Part shown: piece after piece, positions 8,760 to 18,854 of the stretch
Layout: each line of letters opens with the position of its first letter
How positions within the stretch are numbered: the first letter of the stretch is position 1
Program-made: the position numbers and the translations under genes
Source of the DNA: CAZLQF01 sp964561545
GTDB taxonomy: Bacteria; Bacteroidota; Bacteroidia; CAILMK01; CAYYUA01
Direction: 5' to 3'
Assembly (NCBI GenBank): GCA_964561545.1
Contig: CAZLQF010000003.1
Span: forward strand, 77,836-141,835
Length of the DNA stretch: 64,000 nucleotides
Notes under the pieces: generated by a model
The model's database searches: none
The model's input: only the letters and a program-made list of their open reading frames with translations
Told to the model about the DNA's origin: nothing

Positions 8760-9710
8760 ATGGATCCCGTAATCAAGCAAACAGATTTTCAATTTCCCGG
8801 GCAAACCCAATTTTACAGGGGTAAAGTGCGCGATGTTTATGAGATCAATGATGATTATCTTGTGATGATTGCCACTGACCGCATCTCCGCTTTTGATGTT
8901 ATCCTGCCTCGAGCAATTCCTTACAAGGGGGAGGTTTTGAATCAATTGGGTGCTCAATTTTTAAATGCTACCGCTGACATTGTCCCCAATTGGTTGATGG
9001 AAGTTCCGGATCCGGCTGTTTCTATTGGGTTGAAATGTGATCCGATACCGGTCGAAATGGTGGTCCGCGGTTATTTGTGTGGGCATGCCTGGCGGGAATA
9101 CAAAGCTGGCAAGGAGGCCATTTCAGGCGTGTCTTTACCAAAAGGAATGCACCAATTTGAACCTTTTCCTGAACCCATTATTACGCCTACTACAAAATCC
9201 CAACATGGCCATGATCTGGATATTTCTAAAGAAGGTATCATCCATGAAGGATTGGTTGATGAAGTGACTTATGAAAAGCTTGAAACTTATAGCAAGGCAT
9301 TGTTCCAAAAAGGACAAGAACATGCTCAGCAACAAGGACTCATCCTTGCTGATACGAAATACGAATTTGGTATTCATCAAGGTCAAGTTTACCTTATCGA
9401 TGAAATTCATACGCCTGATTCTTCAAGGTATTTTTACAGGGAGGGCTTTGATGTAAGCATCAAAAATGACGGAAAACCCCAGCAACTCTCCAAAGAATTT
9501 GTACGGGAATGGCTCATGGAACAAGGCTTTCAAGGGCAAGAAGGACAGCCGATTCCTGAAATGGGTGATGCAATAGTGCATAAAATTATGAATCGCTACC
9601 TTGAACTATTTGAAAAAGTTACAGGCTCAGCATTTGAGATTTCTGACCGCTCAAGCCTGCAAAATAGACTTCATGAAAATATTTTAGCGTCCTTGAATGC
9701 ATTGAAGTGA
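8760..9710 (+). CDS. purC: Phosphoribosylaminoimidazole-succinocarboxamide synthase (SAICAR synthase)
   Basis: Catalyses ATP-dependent ligation of aspartate to CAIR in de novo purine synthesis, in the cytosol. The 316-residue product belongs to the longer SAICAR synthase type (about 300 residues, as in yeast ADE1) rather than the short type of about 240 residues. Signature segments are YRGKVRDVYEINDD, ATDRISAFDVILPRAIPYKG, VVRGYLCGHAWREYK and the metal/substrate loop LIDEIHTPDSSRYF. purM is also in the window at 40405 but is not linked in an operon. Confidence 0.95.
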   Translation: MDPVIKQTDFQFPGQTQFYRGKVRDVYEINDDYLVMIATDRISAFDVILPRAIPYKGEVLNQLGAQFLNATADIVPNWLMEVPDPAVSIGLKCDPIPVEMVVRGYLCGHAWREYKAGKEAISGVSLPKGMHQFEPFPEPIITPTTKSQHGHDLDISKEGIIHEGLVDEVTYEKLETYSKALFQKGQEHAQQQGLILADTKYEFGIHQGQVYLIDEIHTPDSSRYFYREGFDVSIKNDGKPQQLSKEFVREWLMEQGFQGQEGQPIPEMGDAIVHKIMNRYLELFEKVTGSAFEISDRSSLQNRLHENILASLNALK

Positions 9711-9843
9711 ATGTATGATCAACAAAAAGCTAAAATTAGGGAGTTGGTCCATAATAAGTAGGAAATATTAAGCCCGTGTTTTAACTATTGGGAACTATCT
9801 AAAAAAGTGGGTTGAAGCTTTAGCATTAATAACGTGCTCCTAT

Positions 9844-10575
9844 TTAAAAATTAGGGGAGAGGAGGTAATTGGAGTAAAAGCTGTTAATTTCCTCTACTGC
9901 TTCATCTACGGTATCAACAAGCTTAAATAAGAACAGGTCTTCTTTTTCTATATTATTGGTTTTTTCCAGCATTTGGCCTCGCAACCAATCAATTAAGCCA
10001 TTCCAAAAGTCCTTGTTCACCATGACAATAGGGAATTTGCCTATTTTTTTGGTTTGAATGAGGGTAAGGGCTTCAAACAACTCATCAAGGGTGCCAAGTC
10101 CTCCAGGCAATACAATAAAGCCTTGGGCATATTTTACAAACATTACTTTCCTTACAAAGAAGTAATCGAAGTTGATAAGTTTGTCCGTATCGATGTATTC
10201 GTTGGGAACTTGCTCAAATGGTAAATCTATGTTCAATCCTACCGATTTGCCCCCGCTCATTTTGGCGCCTTTGTTAGCTGCTTCCATTATGCCGGGCCCA
10301 CCACCTGTTATAATACCATATCCTTCTTTTGTAAGTTTTTGAGCCATTTTTACAGCCATTTGGTAATAGGTATTTTCTGGCTTGGTTCTGGCAGAACCGA
10401 AAATAGAAACACACGGTCCAATTTTATTAAGCTTTTCAAAACCTTCTACGAATTCACTGACGATTTTAAAAATCTGCCAAGAGGATTCAGCTTTTACTTC
10501 AGACCAGTGCTTGTCTTCAAAAGCTTTTCGGATTTTATGGTCATCTTGTTTTTGCCATGGTTTATTTTCAGCCAT
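9844..10575 (-). CDS. LOG family / TIGR00730 Rossmann-fold protein
   Basis: Member of the lysine-decarboxylase-like LOG family, whose characterised members hydrolyse nucleotide 5'-monophosphates at the N-glycosidic bond (cytokinin-activating type or PpnN-like). The motifs GGGPGIMEAANKGA and PGGLGTLDELFE are both intact. I place the start at the ATG 10573-10575 (MAENKPWQKQDD), giving 243 residues. The frame is open up to 10671, but that extension would translate through the terminator hairpin at 10603-10631 of the upstream gene. The physiological substrate is unknown. Confidence 0.85.
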   Translation of the reverse strand: MAENKPWQKQDDHKIRKAFEDKHWSEVKAESSWQIFKIVSEFVEGFEKLNKIGPCVSIFGSARTKPENTYYQMAVKMAQKLTKEGYGIITGGGPGIMEAANKGAKMSGGKSVGLNIDLPFEQVPNEYIDTDKLINFDYFFVRKVMFVKYAQGFIVLPGGLGTLDELFEALTLIQTKKIGKFPIVMVNKDFWNGLIDWLRGQMLEKTNNIEKEDLFLFKLVDTVDEAVEEINSFYSNYLLSPNF

Positions 10576-10602
10576 AGTTGTTGATCTTTGTTTTAATGAG
10601 AT

Positions 10603-10631
10603 AAAAAAAAGCTGCCCCGAAGGGCAGCTTT
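10603..10631 (-). terminator. Intrinsic terminator of the 1795-aa PKD protein gene
   Basis: Read on the minus strand, an AGCTGCCC / GGGCAGCT stem (10610-10617 and 10622-10629) encloses a TTCG tetraloop and is followed by a run of eight T. The C-UUCG-G loop is especially stable. It lies 49 bp past the stop of the PKD gene and just before the LOG gene start. Confidence 0.88.
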
Positions 10632-10677
10632 GCGAAAGTAAGTGCTTGTTATCAAATGAACAATCAATCAATCATAT

Positions 10678-13600
10678 CTATTCGATACTAATTAACATTT
10701 GTTGTTCAGATTGTTCGTCAATCCATAGTTTAAGAATGAATACACCAGAGGAATAACCATGCTTGGCGGGGTCGAACTCAATCTGATGTTTACCTGCCGC
10801 TTGCTCTTCATCTATTAGGGTTGATACGGTTCTACCTGTTTGATCCACTACTTGCATTTTAACTGTTTTAGCATTGGGAAGCTCGTAATCAATGTTAATG
10901 GCCTGTTTAAAAGGATTGGGATAAGTTGCTAAATCAATTGAATTAGCAAGCTGTTGATCAATACTTGTTGCAATATCTACCGTGTCTGTTGATTGACTTG
11001 AACAACCTGCATCAGTTTCAACACTGAGGGTTATTGGGTATTGCCCGCTGTTATCATAAGTATGAACGGGATTGACCTCAAATGAAGATGATCCATCACC
11101 AAAATTCCATTCGTAAGATGCATAGGTATTGTTGGCTGTATTCATCACTACCTGGCTACCATTTTTATCAATGCTGAAATTGCTATTGGGGGTTTCATTC
11201 ACCGTTACCATTTTGGTAGCAGTATCCGTGCAATTGTTATTTGATTCGGTTGTTACTAATGAAATATCCAAATCACCGGTATTATTAAATGTAACGTCAG
11301 GGTTTTCATCTGTGGAAGTTTGACCGTTATCGAAATCCCAATCATAGCTTAAACTTCCAGCGCCTCCTTGCGATGAATTGGTAAAGGTTACAGCCTCATC
11401 CGTACAAATTAATTGAGGTGTTTGGAAATTAGCACTCGGAGATTCTGTAATATTTAGGTTTTGGCTAATGGTATCAGCACAGCTAAACGTTGGGGATTTT
11501 GCGATGTATTGCACATTGTAATTGCCTGAACTTGTGAATTCATGCTTGGGGTTGGGTTGGTTGCTAAAAGCTCCATCCCCAAAATCCCAGGTGTGAGCAA
11601 GGCTGTCTCCACTGTAGTTGACCTGGGTATTGAAATTGATTAATTGATTGCTGCAATCTCCATCATTAGAAAGATTAACAATTTCCGGATCGGCATGTAT
11701 GGTTAAACTTTGGGATTTAGAATCTGTACAATTCGTAGAATCAGTAGTTGTTGTTAATGTTACTGTGTAATCATTAGCTGTGCTGTAAGTAATCGAAGTA
11801 TCTTTAGCGTCAGCAGTCGTATTGCCTAAATCCCAGTTGTAATTCAAAGATTCGTTGCCTTGATACTGGCTATTGTCATTGAACTGAATTGTACTTCCCT
11901 GACAGGCATCATTGGGTGCGGTAAAGTTAGCACTTGGCTTTTTACCGACAAGAATAGACTTGGTAAGAGAATTTTGACAAGCTGATTGTGACGGAATAGC
12001 ATTCAATTGTACTTGATATTCACCTGCTACAGCGTATGTATTTGATGCATTGGGTTGGTTGTCTGTAGTACCATCACCAAAGGACCAGTTATAATTTACG
12101 GATCCCGATCCTGTAAATGAGGTTGCATTGTTAAATTGTACCGGGTTACTTTCACAAATAGAAGTATTGCCAACAATAAAATCTACTTGTGGCGTAGCAT
12201 CCACTGAAATCTGTTTGGTTTGAGTGGCTATACAGCCACTATCAGTAGCAACGGATAATGCCACATTGAAATTACCTGACGAGGAATAAGCATAATTGGG
12301 ATCCTTTACTACTGAAGCATCCCCATTACCAAAGTTCCACTCATAATTGGGTGATAATCCTTGATTGGTTGTTTGGTCGATGAAGTTCAGGGTATCACCT
12401 TGACAATATTGACTGCCAAGGATTGTAAAATCAGTGTTGGGGGTAGGATCAACGCCTACGGTTTTAGTAATGCTGTTAGAACATCCTTTGTTCGATGTTG
12501 CTGTAAGGGTAACATCGCGATTTGTAGCTGTATTGTAGGTCTGTGTGCCGTTAATATCCGTTGATGTTTGGCCATTGCCAAAATTCCATTGATAACTCAG
12601 TGAGCCGGTAGATATGGAAGAATTATTATTGAATGTAATGGATTGATTTTGACAAGTTGTATCAAAGGCAAAATCAACCTGTGGTTTGGGAGCTATTTGA
12701 ACGTTCTTGGTAGCCGTGTCTGCGCCGCAGCCTTGTTTAGAAGTGAGTACCAATTCCACATCGTAATTGCCACTTTGCCCGTAGGTATGAACCGGGCTTC
12801 GATTAGAAGCAGTATTTCCATCCCCGAAATCCCAGCTTGAAGTGGACATTTGGCTGGATAAATTACTGTTGTTATTGAATTGAAGGTTAACCGGGCAACT
12901 GTCGGCAAGGGCAAAATTAGCCTGAGGGCCGGGTTCTATGTATAAGTAGTTGGTAAAACTGGTATCACAAGCACTCAATAAATTGACTTTGACGGAGATT
13001 TCAAAAAGGTTGTTGCCTTCGCTTGGAGAAGCAACATACATCAGTTGCGCATCGGCATTGGTGGTAGCGGGCGTAAAATTGGTGTCCTGGGCACCGCTTC
13101 CTGCCATTGTTTCGAATTGGATTTCTGAAATCTCCCATTTATTTCCATATTCACTGTTTGAAAAATTGCCAGGAGCAGGGAATTTGTAAGTCATGGTATC
13201 GCCAACACAAGCCGAATCGGGGTTGGCCATGGTTTGATTGCCGCTCACACCATTAAATGGGCTGCCTTCCATAAAGCTTGTAGTAGCATCTCTGGAAATG
13301 GCGTTAGCACTTACACGAGAACTTGTACAAACTTCCGGATAATTGAACTGTGGATTGGGTGCCCCTACATTGGGGTTCCCACAAGTAAAATTCGAAGCAT
13401 CATTGTCATCGAGGCTTCCCGTTCTTATCACATTAGATCCGATATTGCAAGCATTGGTGCCGCCACCGCTCCATTGATTATTGAGGGAAATATTGAAACC
13501 ATTGATGGTTGGATTAAAGTTTTGAAGATTAGATTGAGACCAGCCCCAAGCAACAAAATCCACCACTTCGCCTTGGTCATCTATGATGATGGCCCAACCT

Positions 13601-16065
13601 GGTACATTGGGGTCCCATACAATATTAGACCCCCATGGATTGGGCCCACCTGCATCAGTTCTGTACAACAATTGATCTTTTGAAATATTGCCAAGGTTCC
13701 ATAAAGTTGGGTTGACTTGATTAATGTCCGTAGCACTGTTACTTACAGCGACCACCCAACCACTGGCGTCTACTGCATCGTCTGAGACATTTTGAATTTC
13801 TATTGAGTCATCTAAGCCCAATGCGTTCTCGGTGATCAATAAAGTCTTTTTGGGGCTTGAAGCGGCTTCTACATAAAAGGTGGTATCTTGGTTAAAAGCA
13901 CTGGTTGTATAAGTATTGCCGGAGTTAGCGATAAAGTTTCCTCCTGTTGCACTGTCATACCAATGATAGAAGGATGTGTTGGATGAAGTTGTGAATTTGG
14001 GTGCTTTACCTTTACAGAAGGTATCATTATTAACCGTAGGTACTTGGGGTGTAAAAGGAACAAAGATCCCTGTGGAAAAGGTGTCATTGCTGAGGTTATT
14101 GTCTTCTTGAAGGCTGGTCCAGGTTTTAAAATTATAGTTGCTACCACCTTGAGAAAGGTCAATAGAATTATTAAACGTATAATTGATGGTGTCTCCGGGA
14201 CTAAAAGGCGAATTAAGCATGTAGGATTCACTGACTGAAGTATTGCTACCCAATTGATAACCCACCGGCACCATTGTATTAGCAGGTATGGTTAGGTTAC
14301 CCTTGTTTTCAAAAACAACTTTCACAGATTCATTGCTCGTTAAACCGCAAGTTGATTCAGGCTTAAGCAATTGGCTGATGCCTACATCACCAATTTCAGT
14401 AGTAAAGCTATCAACCGCGCAATTAGTGGCTTTACCCACACTGTTGAAAGGCACTACATTCCAATAATAGGTGGTATTCAGGGATAAATTTGAATTTGTA
14501 AGTGAATATTGAAAAGTAGTAAATGTATCTACCAAAGCTGCTTGACTTTGATTCTGTACATTGGTGAAGTTGCTATCCAAATACAACAAAAAGCCGTTTG
14601 CACTTCCTCCTGATATACCTGTATTAGTAGACCAATTCAATGTAGAATCGACAAGGACGCCATTTGCATCAGCTGGAGGATATGATTTTATAGCACACAA
14701 TGGGGGGCTGGTAGATTTGTATTGAATCTCAACGGCAAAACGGAAGGGATTTGCCGGTGCAAAATCAAACCAATTTGGACTTCCTGATGGTGAGGTGAAG
14801 AAATAAGCTCCTTGCCTTGGCGGATTTTCATTCTGAAATTTAAAAGTAACATTATTGGTGCCAACTTGCCTAACGCCAACAAAGAAATCACCACTTACCT
14901 GAACTGCGGAATCTAATTGAATCAGGGCTTGCCCGGCTACTGTTTGTAAAGTATCCGTTTCGTAAAGCAAGGCACCGGGTGTTGCTTGAGCAGTCGCATC
15001 CCAAACACCAATTTGATAATCAAGGCCAGCATTATCAAAATTGACATTAACCTGAATGATACTGTCGGCCGTTGGAGTATTGAAATTTGCTACAAAGTCG
15101 CCAGTAGCACCATTAAATCCTACTCCTCCCGGGCTCAAAGGTTGAGCAGGATACACATAAGATTCATTGTTATTGGTTACCTCCTGAACCACTGAAATAG
15201 CGTTATTGGTATTGTTAGAATCGTTTGGTACTGAAACCGTAACGGTATCTGTGCCTAAATTCGTTGGTGTAAAACTGGGATTGGTAAAGGTTACTGTGAA
15301 AATATCTCCAGAATTAAAAGTAGGAATATTTACGGTGCTTGTAAAATTATTTGCCCCAGTTATGTCAAGAGTTACAGGCACATTGGATTGGGATACACCA
15401 TTGTTCACAACCCTTGCCTGTACTTCATGATCATTGTTGACTCTGATTTTACCAAGGGTATAGTTATTGGTAACAGCTAAATCAGGTTTTAAAGTATCGT
15501 AAAGAAAATCATCAATGAATACCTCAAATGCACCAACTTGTAAATGGCGAAGGGCTATGTGTTCATTGTTACCAATCAAACTTGTATTGGTAAGGGGAAC
15601 CGTGAACTCCTGAAAGCTCCCGTTTGGCGGATTGACTGTATCTATAGGGATATAGCCTGCTATATTTGAAGTATCGGGCATAACCCCAACTTCTATTAGT
15701 TCATCACCGCTTGCATCTTCATCACTGGCTTTAAAAGTGACAGATTTACCACCATTAGGTAGATCCGTAAATTTAGGCGAGATCAAAAAGGTTTGGTTGG
15801 CATCATTCAACTCTATAAGGTTAGGTGTTGTTGGGGGTGCTATTCCGGCATCATTGGTATTTACGGTCCTCGTACCAGAAGTTTCTACACCTCCATTCTG
15901 AACTATGTTCCAGCATGGACTAAGCGAAGGAGCTGTTACACTGTCGAATCCATGGCTATAGGGATAAGTATTACCGGAACAAGTGGTTTGCGCTTCAAGA
16001 TTGAAAGCTAATAAACTTGAAACCACAAAAATCACTAACGCTTGGGTAAAATTTTTAAATTCCAT
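10678..16065 (-). CDS. Giant secreted multi-PKD protein with T9SS type A sorting domain
   Basis: A 1795-residue surface or secreted protein. It has an N-terminal signal peptide (LVIFVVSSLLAFNLEAQT). CARDB- and fibronectin-like modules follow, including VNNDHEVQARVVNNG. Next come an Ig-like domain of the CHU_C type (FYHWYDSATGG) and a lamin-tail-like module (EIQNVSDDAVDASGWVVAVS). From about residue 1090 to 1690 there are eight PKD domains, recognisable by repeated WDFGDG-type motifs and YxxSGxYxV strands. The C-terminus YPNPFKQAINIDYEL...GVFILKLW is a T9SS type A sorting signal, removed on secretion and surface attachment. No catalytic domain is visible, so an adhesin or matrix role is inferred. 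It is transcribed alone. Confidence 0.88.
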   Translation of the reverse strand: MEFKNFTQALVIFVVSSLLAFNLEAQTTCSGNTYPYSHGFDSVTAPSLSPCWNIVQNGGVETSGTRTVNTNDAGIAPPTTPNLIELNDANQTFLISPKFTDLPNGGKSVTFKASDEDASGDELIEVGVMPDTSNIAGYIPIDTVNPPNGSFQEFTVPLTNTSLIGNNEHIALRHLQVGAFEVFIDDFLYDTLKPDLAVTNNYTLGKIRVNNDHEVQARVVNNGVSQSNVPVTLDITGANNFTSTVNIPTFNSGDIFTVTFTNPSFTPTNLGTDTVTVSVPNDSNNTNNAISVVQEVTNNNESYVYPAQPLSPGGVGFNGATGDFVANFNTPTADSIIQVNVNFDNAGLDYQIGVWDATAQATPGALLYETDTLQTVAGQALIQLDSAVQVSGDFFVGVRQVGTNNVTFKFQNENPPRQGAYFFTSPSGSPNWFDFAPANPFRFAVEIQYKSTSPPLCAIKSYPPADANGVLVDSTLNWSTNTGISGGSANGFLLYLDSNFTNVQNQSQAALVDTFTTFQYSLTNSNLSLNTTYYWNVVPFNSVGKATNCAVDSFTTEIGDVGISQLLKPESTCGLTSNESVKVVFENKGNLTIPANTMVPVGYQLGSNTSVSESYMLNSPFSPGDTINYTFNNSIDLSQGGSNYNFKTWTSLQEDNNLSNDTFSTGIFVPFTPQVPTVNNDTFCKGKAPKFTTSSNTSFYHWYDSATGGNFIANSGNTYTTSAFNQDTTFYVEAASSPKKTLLITENALGLDDSIEIQNVSDDAVDASGWVVAVSNSATDINQVNPTLWNLGNISKDQLLYRTDAGGPNPWGSNIVWDPNVPGWAIIIDDQGEVVDFVAWGWSQSNLQNFNPTINGFNISLNNQWSGGGTNACNIGSNVIRTGSLDDNDASNFTCGNPNVGAPNPQFNYPEVCTSSRVSANAISRDATTSFMEGSPFNGVSGNQTMANPDSACVGDTMTYKFPAPGNFSNSEYGNKWEISEIQFETMAGSGAQDTNFTPATTNADAQLMYVASPSEGNNLFEISVKVNLLSACDTSFTNYLYIEPGPQANFALADSCPVNLQFNNNSNLSSQMSTSSWDFGDGNTASNRSPVHTYGQSGNYDVELVLTSKQGCGADTATKNVQIAPKPQVDFAFDTTCQNQSITFNNNSSISTGSLSYQWNFGNGQTSTDINGTQTYNTATNRDVTLTATSNKGCSNSITKTVGVDPTPNTDFTILGSQYCQGDTLNFIDQTTNQGLSPNYEWNFGNGDASVVKDPNYAYSSSGNFNVALSVATDSGCIATQTKQISVDATPQVDFIVGNTSICESNPVQFNNATSFTGSGSVNYNWSFGDGTTDNQPNASNTYAVAGEYQVQLNAIPSQSACQNSLTKSILVGKKPSANFTAPNDACQGSTIQFNDNSQYQGNESLNYNWDLGNTTADAKDTSITYSTANDYTVTLTTTTDSTNCTDSKSQSLTIHADPEIVNLSNDGDCSNQLINFNTQVNYSGDSLAHTWDFGDGAFSNQPNPKHEFTSSGNYNVQYIAKSPTFSCADTISQNLNITESPSANFQTPQLICTDEAVTFTNSSQGGAGSLSYDWDFDNGQTSTDENPDVTFNNTGDLDISLVTTESNNNCTDTATKMVTVNETPNSNFSIDKNGSQVVMNTANNTYASYEWNFGDGSSSFEVNPVHTYDNSGQYPITLSVETDAGCSSQSTDTVDIATSIDQQLANSIDLATYPNPFKQAINIDYELPNAKTVKMQVVDQTGRTVSTLIDEEQAAGKHQIEFDPAKHGYSSGVFILKLWIDEQSEQQMLISIE

Positions 16066-16218
16066 AAATATTTTTTTTAAGTATTAAGTTGATTGCTATA
16101 ATAGGTGTTTTATTTAACTTAAATGGACGAAATTATCTTTTTATTAGTTGTATTGACGGAGCTAAATTAATAAAAAAACAGCATTTGTAATTAAGATTGT
16201 TTTTATTGGTAATGAACT

Positions 16219-16608
16219 TTACTGAATAAAGCGAATGGTTAACGGATACCGGTAAGGGATGCCATCGTTGGCTTTGATGCAAGCTACGATCATGAATGCA
16301 AAATAAAGGATGGTTATAATACCTGTTAAAGGAAGGGTAAAAATCATAGCAAATGGGTGGGCCGGGAAAGCAACTGTTAATCCTAAGGCAACTATAACAA
16401 TGACGTAAATAAATACACTGATCTGAAAATTAAGGGATTCTTTACCCTGATCATCTACCAAGGGATGTTCATCTTTTTTTACCATCCAGATGATGAGCGG
16501 GCCAATGAAGTTACCAAAAGGAACAATAAAGCCGGCAAAGCCCAATAGATGACATAACATGGCCAATGTATTAGCTTGTCGGTTGTTGTTGGTAATGTTT
16601 TGATCCAT
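16219..16608 (-). CDS. DUF4870 domain-containing membrane protein
   Basis: A 129-residue inner-membrane protein of the DUF4870 (Tic20-like) family. The N-terminal soluble stretch is followed by three to four hydrophobic segments (LLGFAGFIVPFGNFIGPLIIW, SVFIYVIVIVALGLTVAF and GIITILYFAFMIVACI). The family hallmarks KKDEHPLVDDQGKESLNFQ and KANDGIPYRYPLTIRFI are both present. Function is unknown for the family. A TACCTTTA box, one mismatch from TAnnTTTG, is readable on the minus strand about 25 bp upstream of the ATG. Confidence 0.85.
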   Translation of the reverse strand: MDQNITNNNRQANTLAMLCHLLGFAGFIVPFGNFIGPLIIWMVKKDEHPLVDDQGKESLNFQISVFIYVIVIVALGLTVAFPAHPFAMIFTLPLTGIITILYFAFMIVACIKANDGIPYRYPLTIRFIQ

Positions 16609-16803
16609 AATTAATTTTAATGACGTAAAGGTACAAGTTTTTAAGCTTAATTAAGTGAAGATGATGAAATAATTAAAGAGAATTGAAATACTAAAACGAT
16701 CATCATGGTCTTGTAATCAATTAAGGAAAAGGCTTTTACAGGGGGATTTAAAAATTAAGTCAGGATTGAAGGCATCACTTAACTTAAAGGCACCTAAAGC
16801 GTT

Positions 16804-17544
16804 TTATAATTTCATTTTTTTAAAGATGTTTTCCGGAATCAATTTGATGATCAGCATGATGTAGCGCCAATACCATTTAGTATAAAGATGGTTTCGCTTT
16901 TTTTGTTGCGCTTTGTAAGTATCTTTGGCTACTTGTTCAGGGGTAGCTGTTATAACAGGTGGTAAATCTTTGCCCTCGGTCATTTTGGTTCTCACAAATC
17001 CTGGCTTAACCGTTAATACATGGACGCCTTTTTTAGCCATTCGGTTTCTTAGGCCTGAAAGGTAGGCGGAAAAGCCTGCCTTAGAACTGCCGTAAAAATA
17101 ATTACTCTGGCGTCCGCGATCACCTGCTACGGAGCTAATACCAATAATGAATCCGTCACCTTGCCTTTCGAGTTCTTTGGCAGCAAGGTTGAGGATGTTT
17201 ACGCAAGCATTGTAGTTGGTTTCGATGATTTTACGAGCCTCCTTAGCATTTTTTTCTGCCTCTTCCTGATTTCCGAGATAGCCGATGGCACTTACAACTC
17301 CATAAGGTTTAGGATCAAGGTTGAGGTAAAAGTCAATATGACTTTCATAATTAAGGCCATCAAATTCAACGGCCTGGGCCCTTATTTCATAACGGATTTC
17401 GAGGTCCTTCACTTCATGCTCCAATCTTGAAGCATTCCTTGCTGCTAAATACAGGTTGTAACCCTTTGATGCATAGAGCCGATAAATGGCTTGGGCAATG
17501 TCCGAGGTAGCGCCTAAAATCAAAATGTATTGTTCGTCATTCAT
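16804..17544 (-). CDS. SDR oxidoreductase, DprE2-like (keto-sugar reductase)
   Basis: Short-chain dehydrogenase of 246 residues with the cofactor motif GATSDIAQAI near the N-terminus and catalytic ISSVAGDRGR / YFYGSSKAG (Ser, Tyr, Lys). It overlaps the end of the FAD-oxidoreductase gene by 4 bp, so the two are translationally coupled. This pairing resembles mycobacterial DprE1-DprE2, which epimerise decaprenyl-phosphoryl-ribose to arabinose by oxidation and then reduction. The pair assignment follows from sequence type and gene order. The actual sugar in this organism is inference. Confidence 0.75.
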   Translation of the reverse strand: MNDEQYILILGATSDIAQAIYRLYASKGYNLYLAARNASRLEHEVKDLEIRYEIRAQAVEFDGLNYESHIDFYLNLDPKPYGVVSAIGYLGNQEEAEKNAKEARKIIETNYNACVNILNLAAKELERQGDGFIIGISSVAGDRGRQSNYFYGSSKAGFSAYLSGLRNRMAKKGVHVLTVKPGFVRTKMTEGKDLPPVITATPEQVAKDTYKAQQKKRNHLYTKWYWRYIMLIIKLIPENIFKKMKL

Positions 17545-18854
17545 AAGCCGAGTCTTTCCGAGAGGGTTGAAGTAAATTTTCCATGGGGATCATATTGGCT
17601 TTTAATCTCCTTGAACCTGTTTAATTCAGGATAAGAGGCTGAAAACACGGATTCAGGCATTCGGGCATCTTTGGCGAGGTAGATCCTACCATCGTATTTA
17701 AGCACCAACTTGTCCAATTCCTTTAAAAAAGCAAGCACTTCATCATTGACCGGGAAATCCAAGGCCAAGGTATAACCTTCTGTTGGAAATGAAAGCAATC
17801 CGTCCTGCGGGCCGAACAATTTTAAAACCGTCAAAAAGGACGCCAGCCCCTTCTTGACAATTTTTTCCAGAATCACCGGAATGCCTTCATAGCTTTCTTT
17901 AAGGGGCAGTACGAATTGATACTGGACAAAACCTCGCTTGCCATACATCCGGTTCCAGTGTTTGATCTTGTCCAGAGGATAAAAAAAGGGGTTTAGCGAG
18001 GTAAGAGTTGATTGATTATGAGCAGCTCGATGGTAATAAAGGAAATTAAAAGACCGGATGCTTAGGTCATTTAACACAAATGCCGGCAAGTAAAAAGGCA
18101 TGTTGATGGACTTACCTTCAATGGGGGATTGAGTGCTGGAAAGAGGGCTAACCTCATCTTTTGTAGCATGTTCCCCAACTGAAAGGACGCTTCTCCCAAA
18201 TTGCTTGCCTTTGGCAAGGCAATCCAGCCAGGCTACCGAATAGGTGTAATCCTTGGTTTCATCAAATAGCTTGAAGATTTGGTCCAGGTTGTTGGCCTTG
18301 TAGGTGGTTGCTTTAATAAAAGGCGTTTCTACTGGTTTAAGTTGAAAAGTAGCTTCCAGGATTAATCCTGTTAGGCCCATTCCTCCACATGTGGCCTGGA
18401 ATAATTGCTGATTATGCTCAGGACCACAGTTGACCAATGATCCATCAGCCAAAAGAAGCTTAATATTCTGCACATGATCGCCAAAAGTTCCTTCTTTGTG
18501 ATGGTTTTTTCCGTGAACATCCGAAGCAATGGCTCCGCCTATCGTAACGTATTTAGTACCTGGTGAAACCGGCAAAAACCAGCCTTTGGGTACCAATTGC
18601 TCAATAATTTCAAGAAGACTTAAACCTGCTTCACAGGTAAGGATGCCATTTTGTTGGTCAAATGCAATAAAACGTTGGTAATGAAGGGATGATAAAACAT
18701 TGGCTTGAAGCGAGGCATCGCCATAGGAACGGCCAAGCCCCCTGGGAATTAAACAATCCAGTTGATTGATTTGATGCCTGGCTTCATCCTCAAACGAAAA
18801 ATCATTTACCTCAGCCTCAATGGTTGGAAAGTTGCCCCAATTGGCGATTTGCAT
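17541..18854 (-). CDS. FAD-dependent oxidoreductase, DprE1-like
   Basis: A 437-residue flavoenzyme of the FAD_binding_4 (VAO/PCMH) superfamily with an ALO-type C-terminal domain. The N-terminal FAD region shows LIPRGLGRSYGDASLQ, SPGTKYVTIGGAIASDVHGKN and GGMGLTGLI. The cap domain contains GKRGFVQYQFVLPL and the C-terminus ARMPESVFSASYPELNRF. These match DprE1-type polyprenyl-phospho-ribose 2-oxidases more closely than gulonolactone oxidases. It is first of the pair with the SDR gene downstream. No UbiA-type prenyltransferase is next to it, so the lipid-linked sugar substrate is unproven here. Confidence 0.78.
   Translation of the reverse strand: MQIANWGNFPTIEAEVNDFSFEDEARHQINQLDCLIPRGLGRSYGDASLQANVLSSLHYQRFIAFDQQNGILTCEAGLSLLEIIEQLVPKGWFLPVSPGTKYVTIGGAIASDVHGKNHHKEGTFGDHVQNIKLLLADGSLVNCGPEHNQQLFQATCGGMGLTGLILEATFQLKPVETPFIKATTYKANNLDQIFKLFDETKDYTYSVAWLDCLAKGKQFGRSVLSVGEHATKDEVSPLSSTQSPIEGKSINMPFYLPAFVLNDLSIRSFNFLYYHRAAHNQSTLTSLNPFFYPLDKIKHWNRMYGKRGFVQYQFVLPLKESYEGIPVILEKIVKKGLASFLTVLKLFGPQDGLLSFPTEGYTLALDFPVNDEVLAFLKELDKLVLKYDGRIYLAKDARMPESVFSASYPELNRFKEIKSQYDPHGKFTSTLSERLGL

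Noticed and set aside
10576..10671. N-terminal extension of the LOG-family ORF up to 10671
   Set aside because: It would translate through the strong terminator hairpin at 10603-10631. The family N-terminus fits the ATG at 10575.
13234..13683. 149-codon plus-strand ORF
   Set aside because: It lies antisense inside the PKD gene, whose repeated composition creates open frames. It has no family signature.
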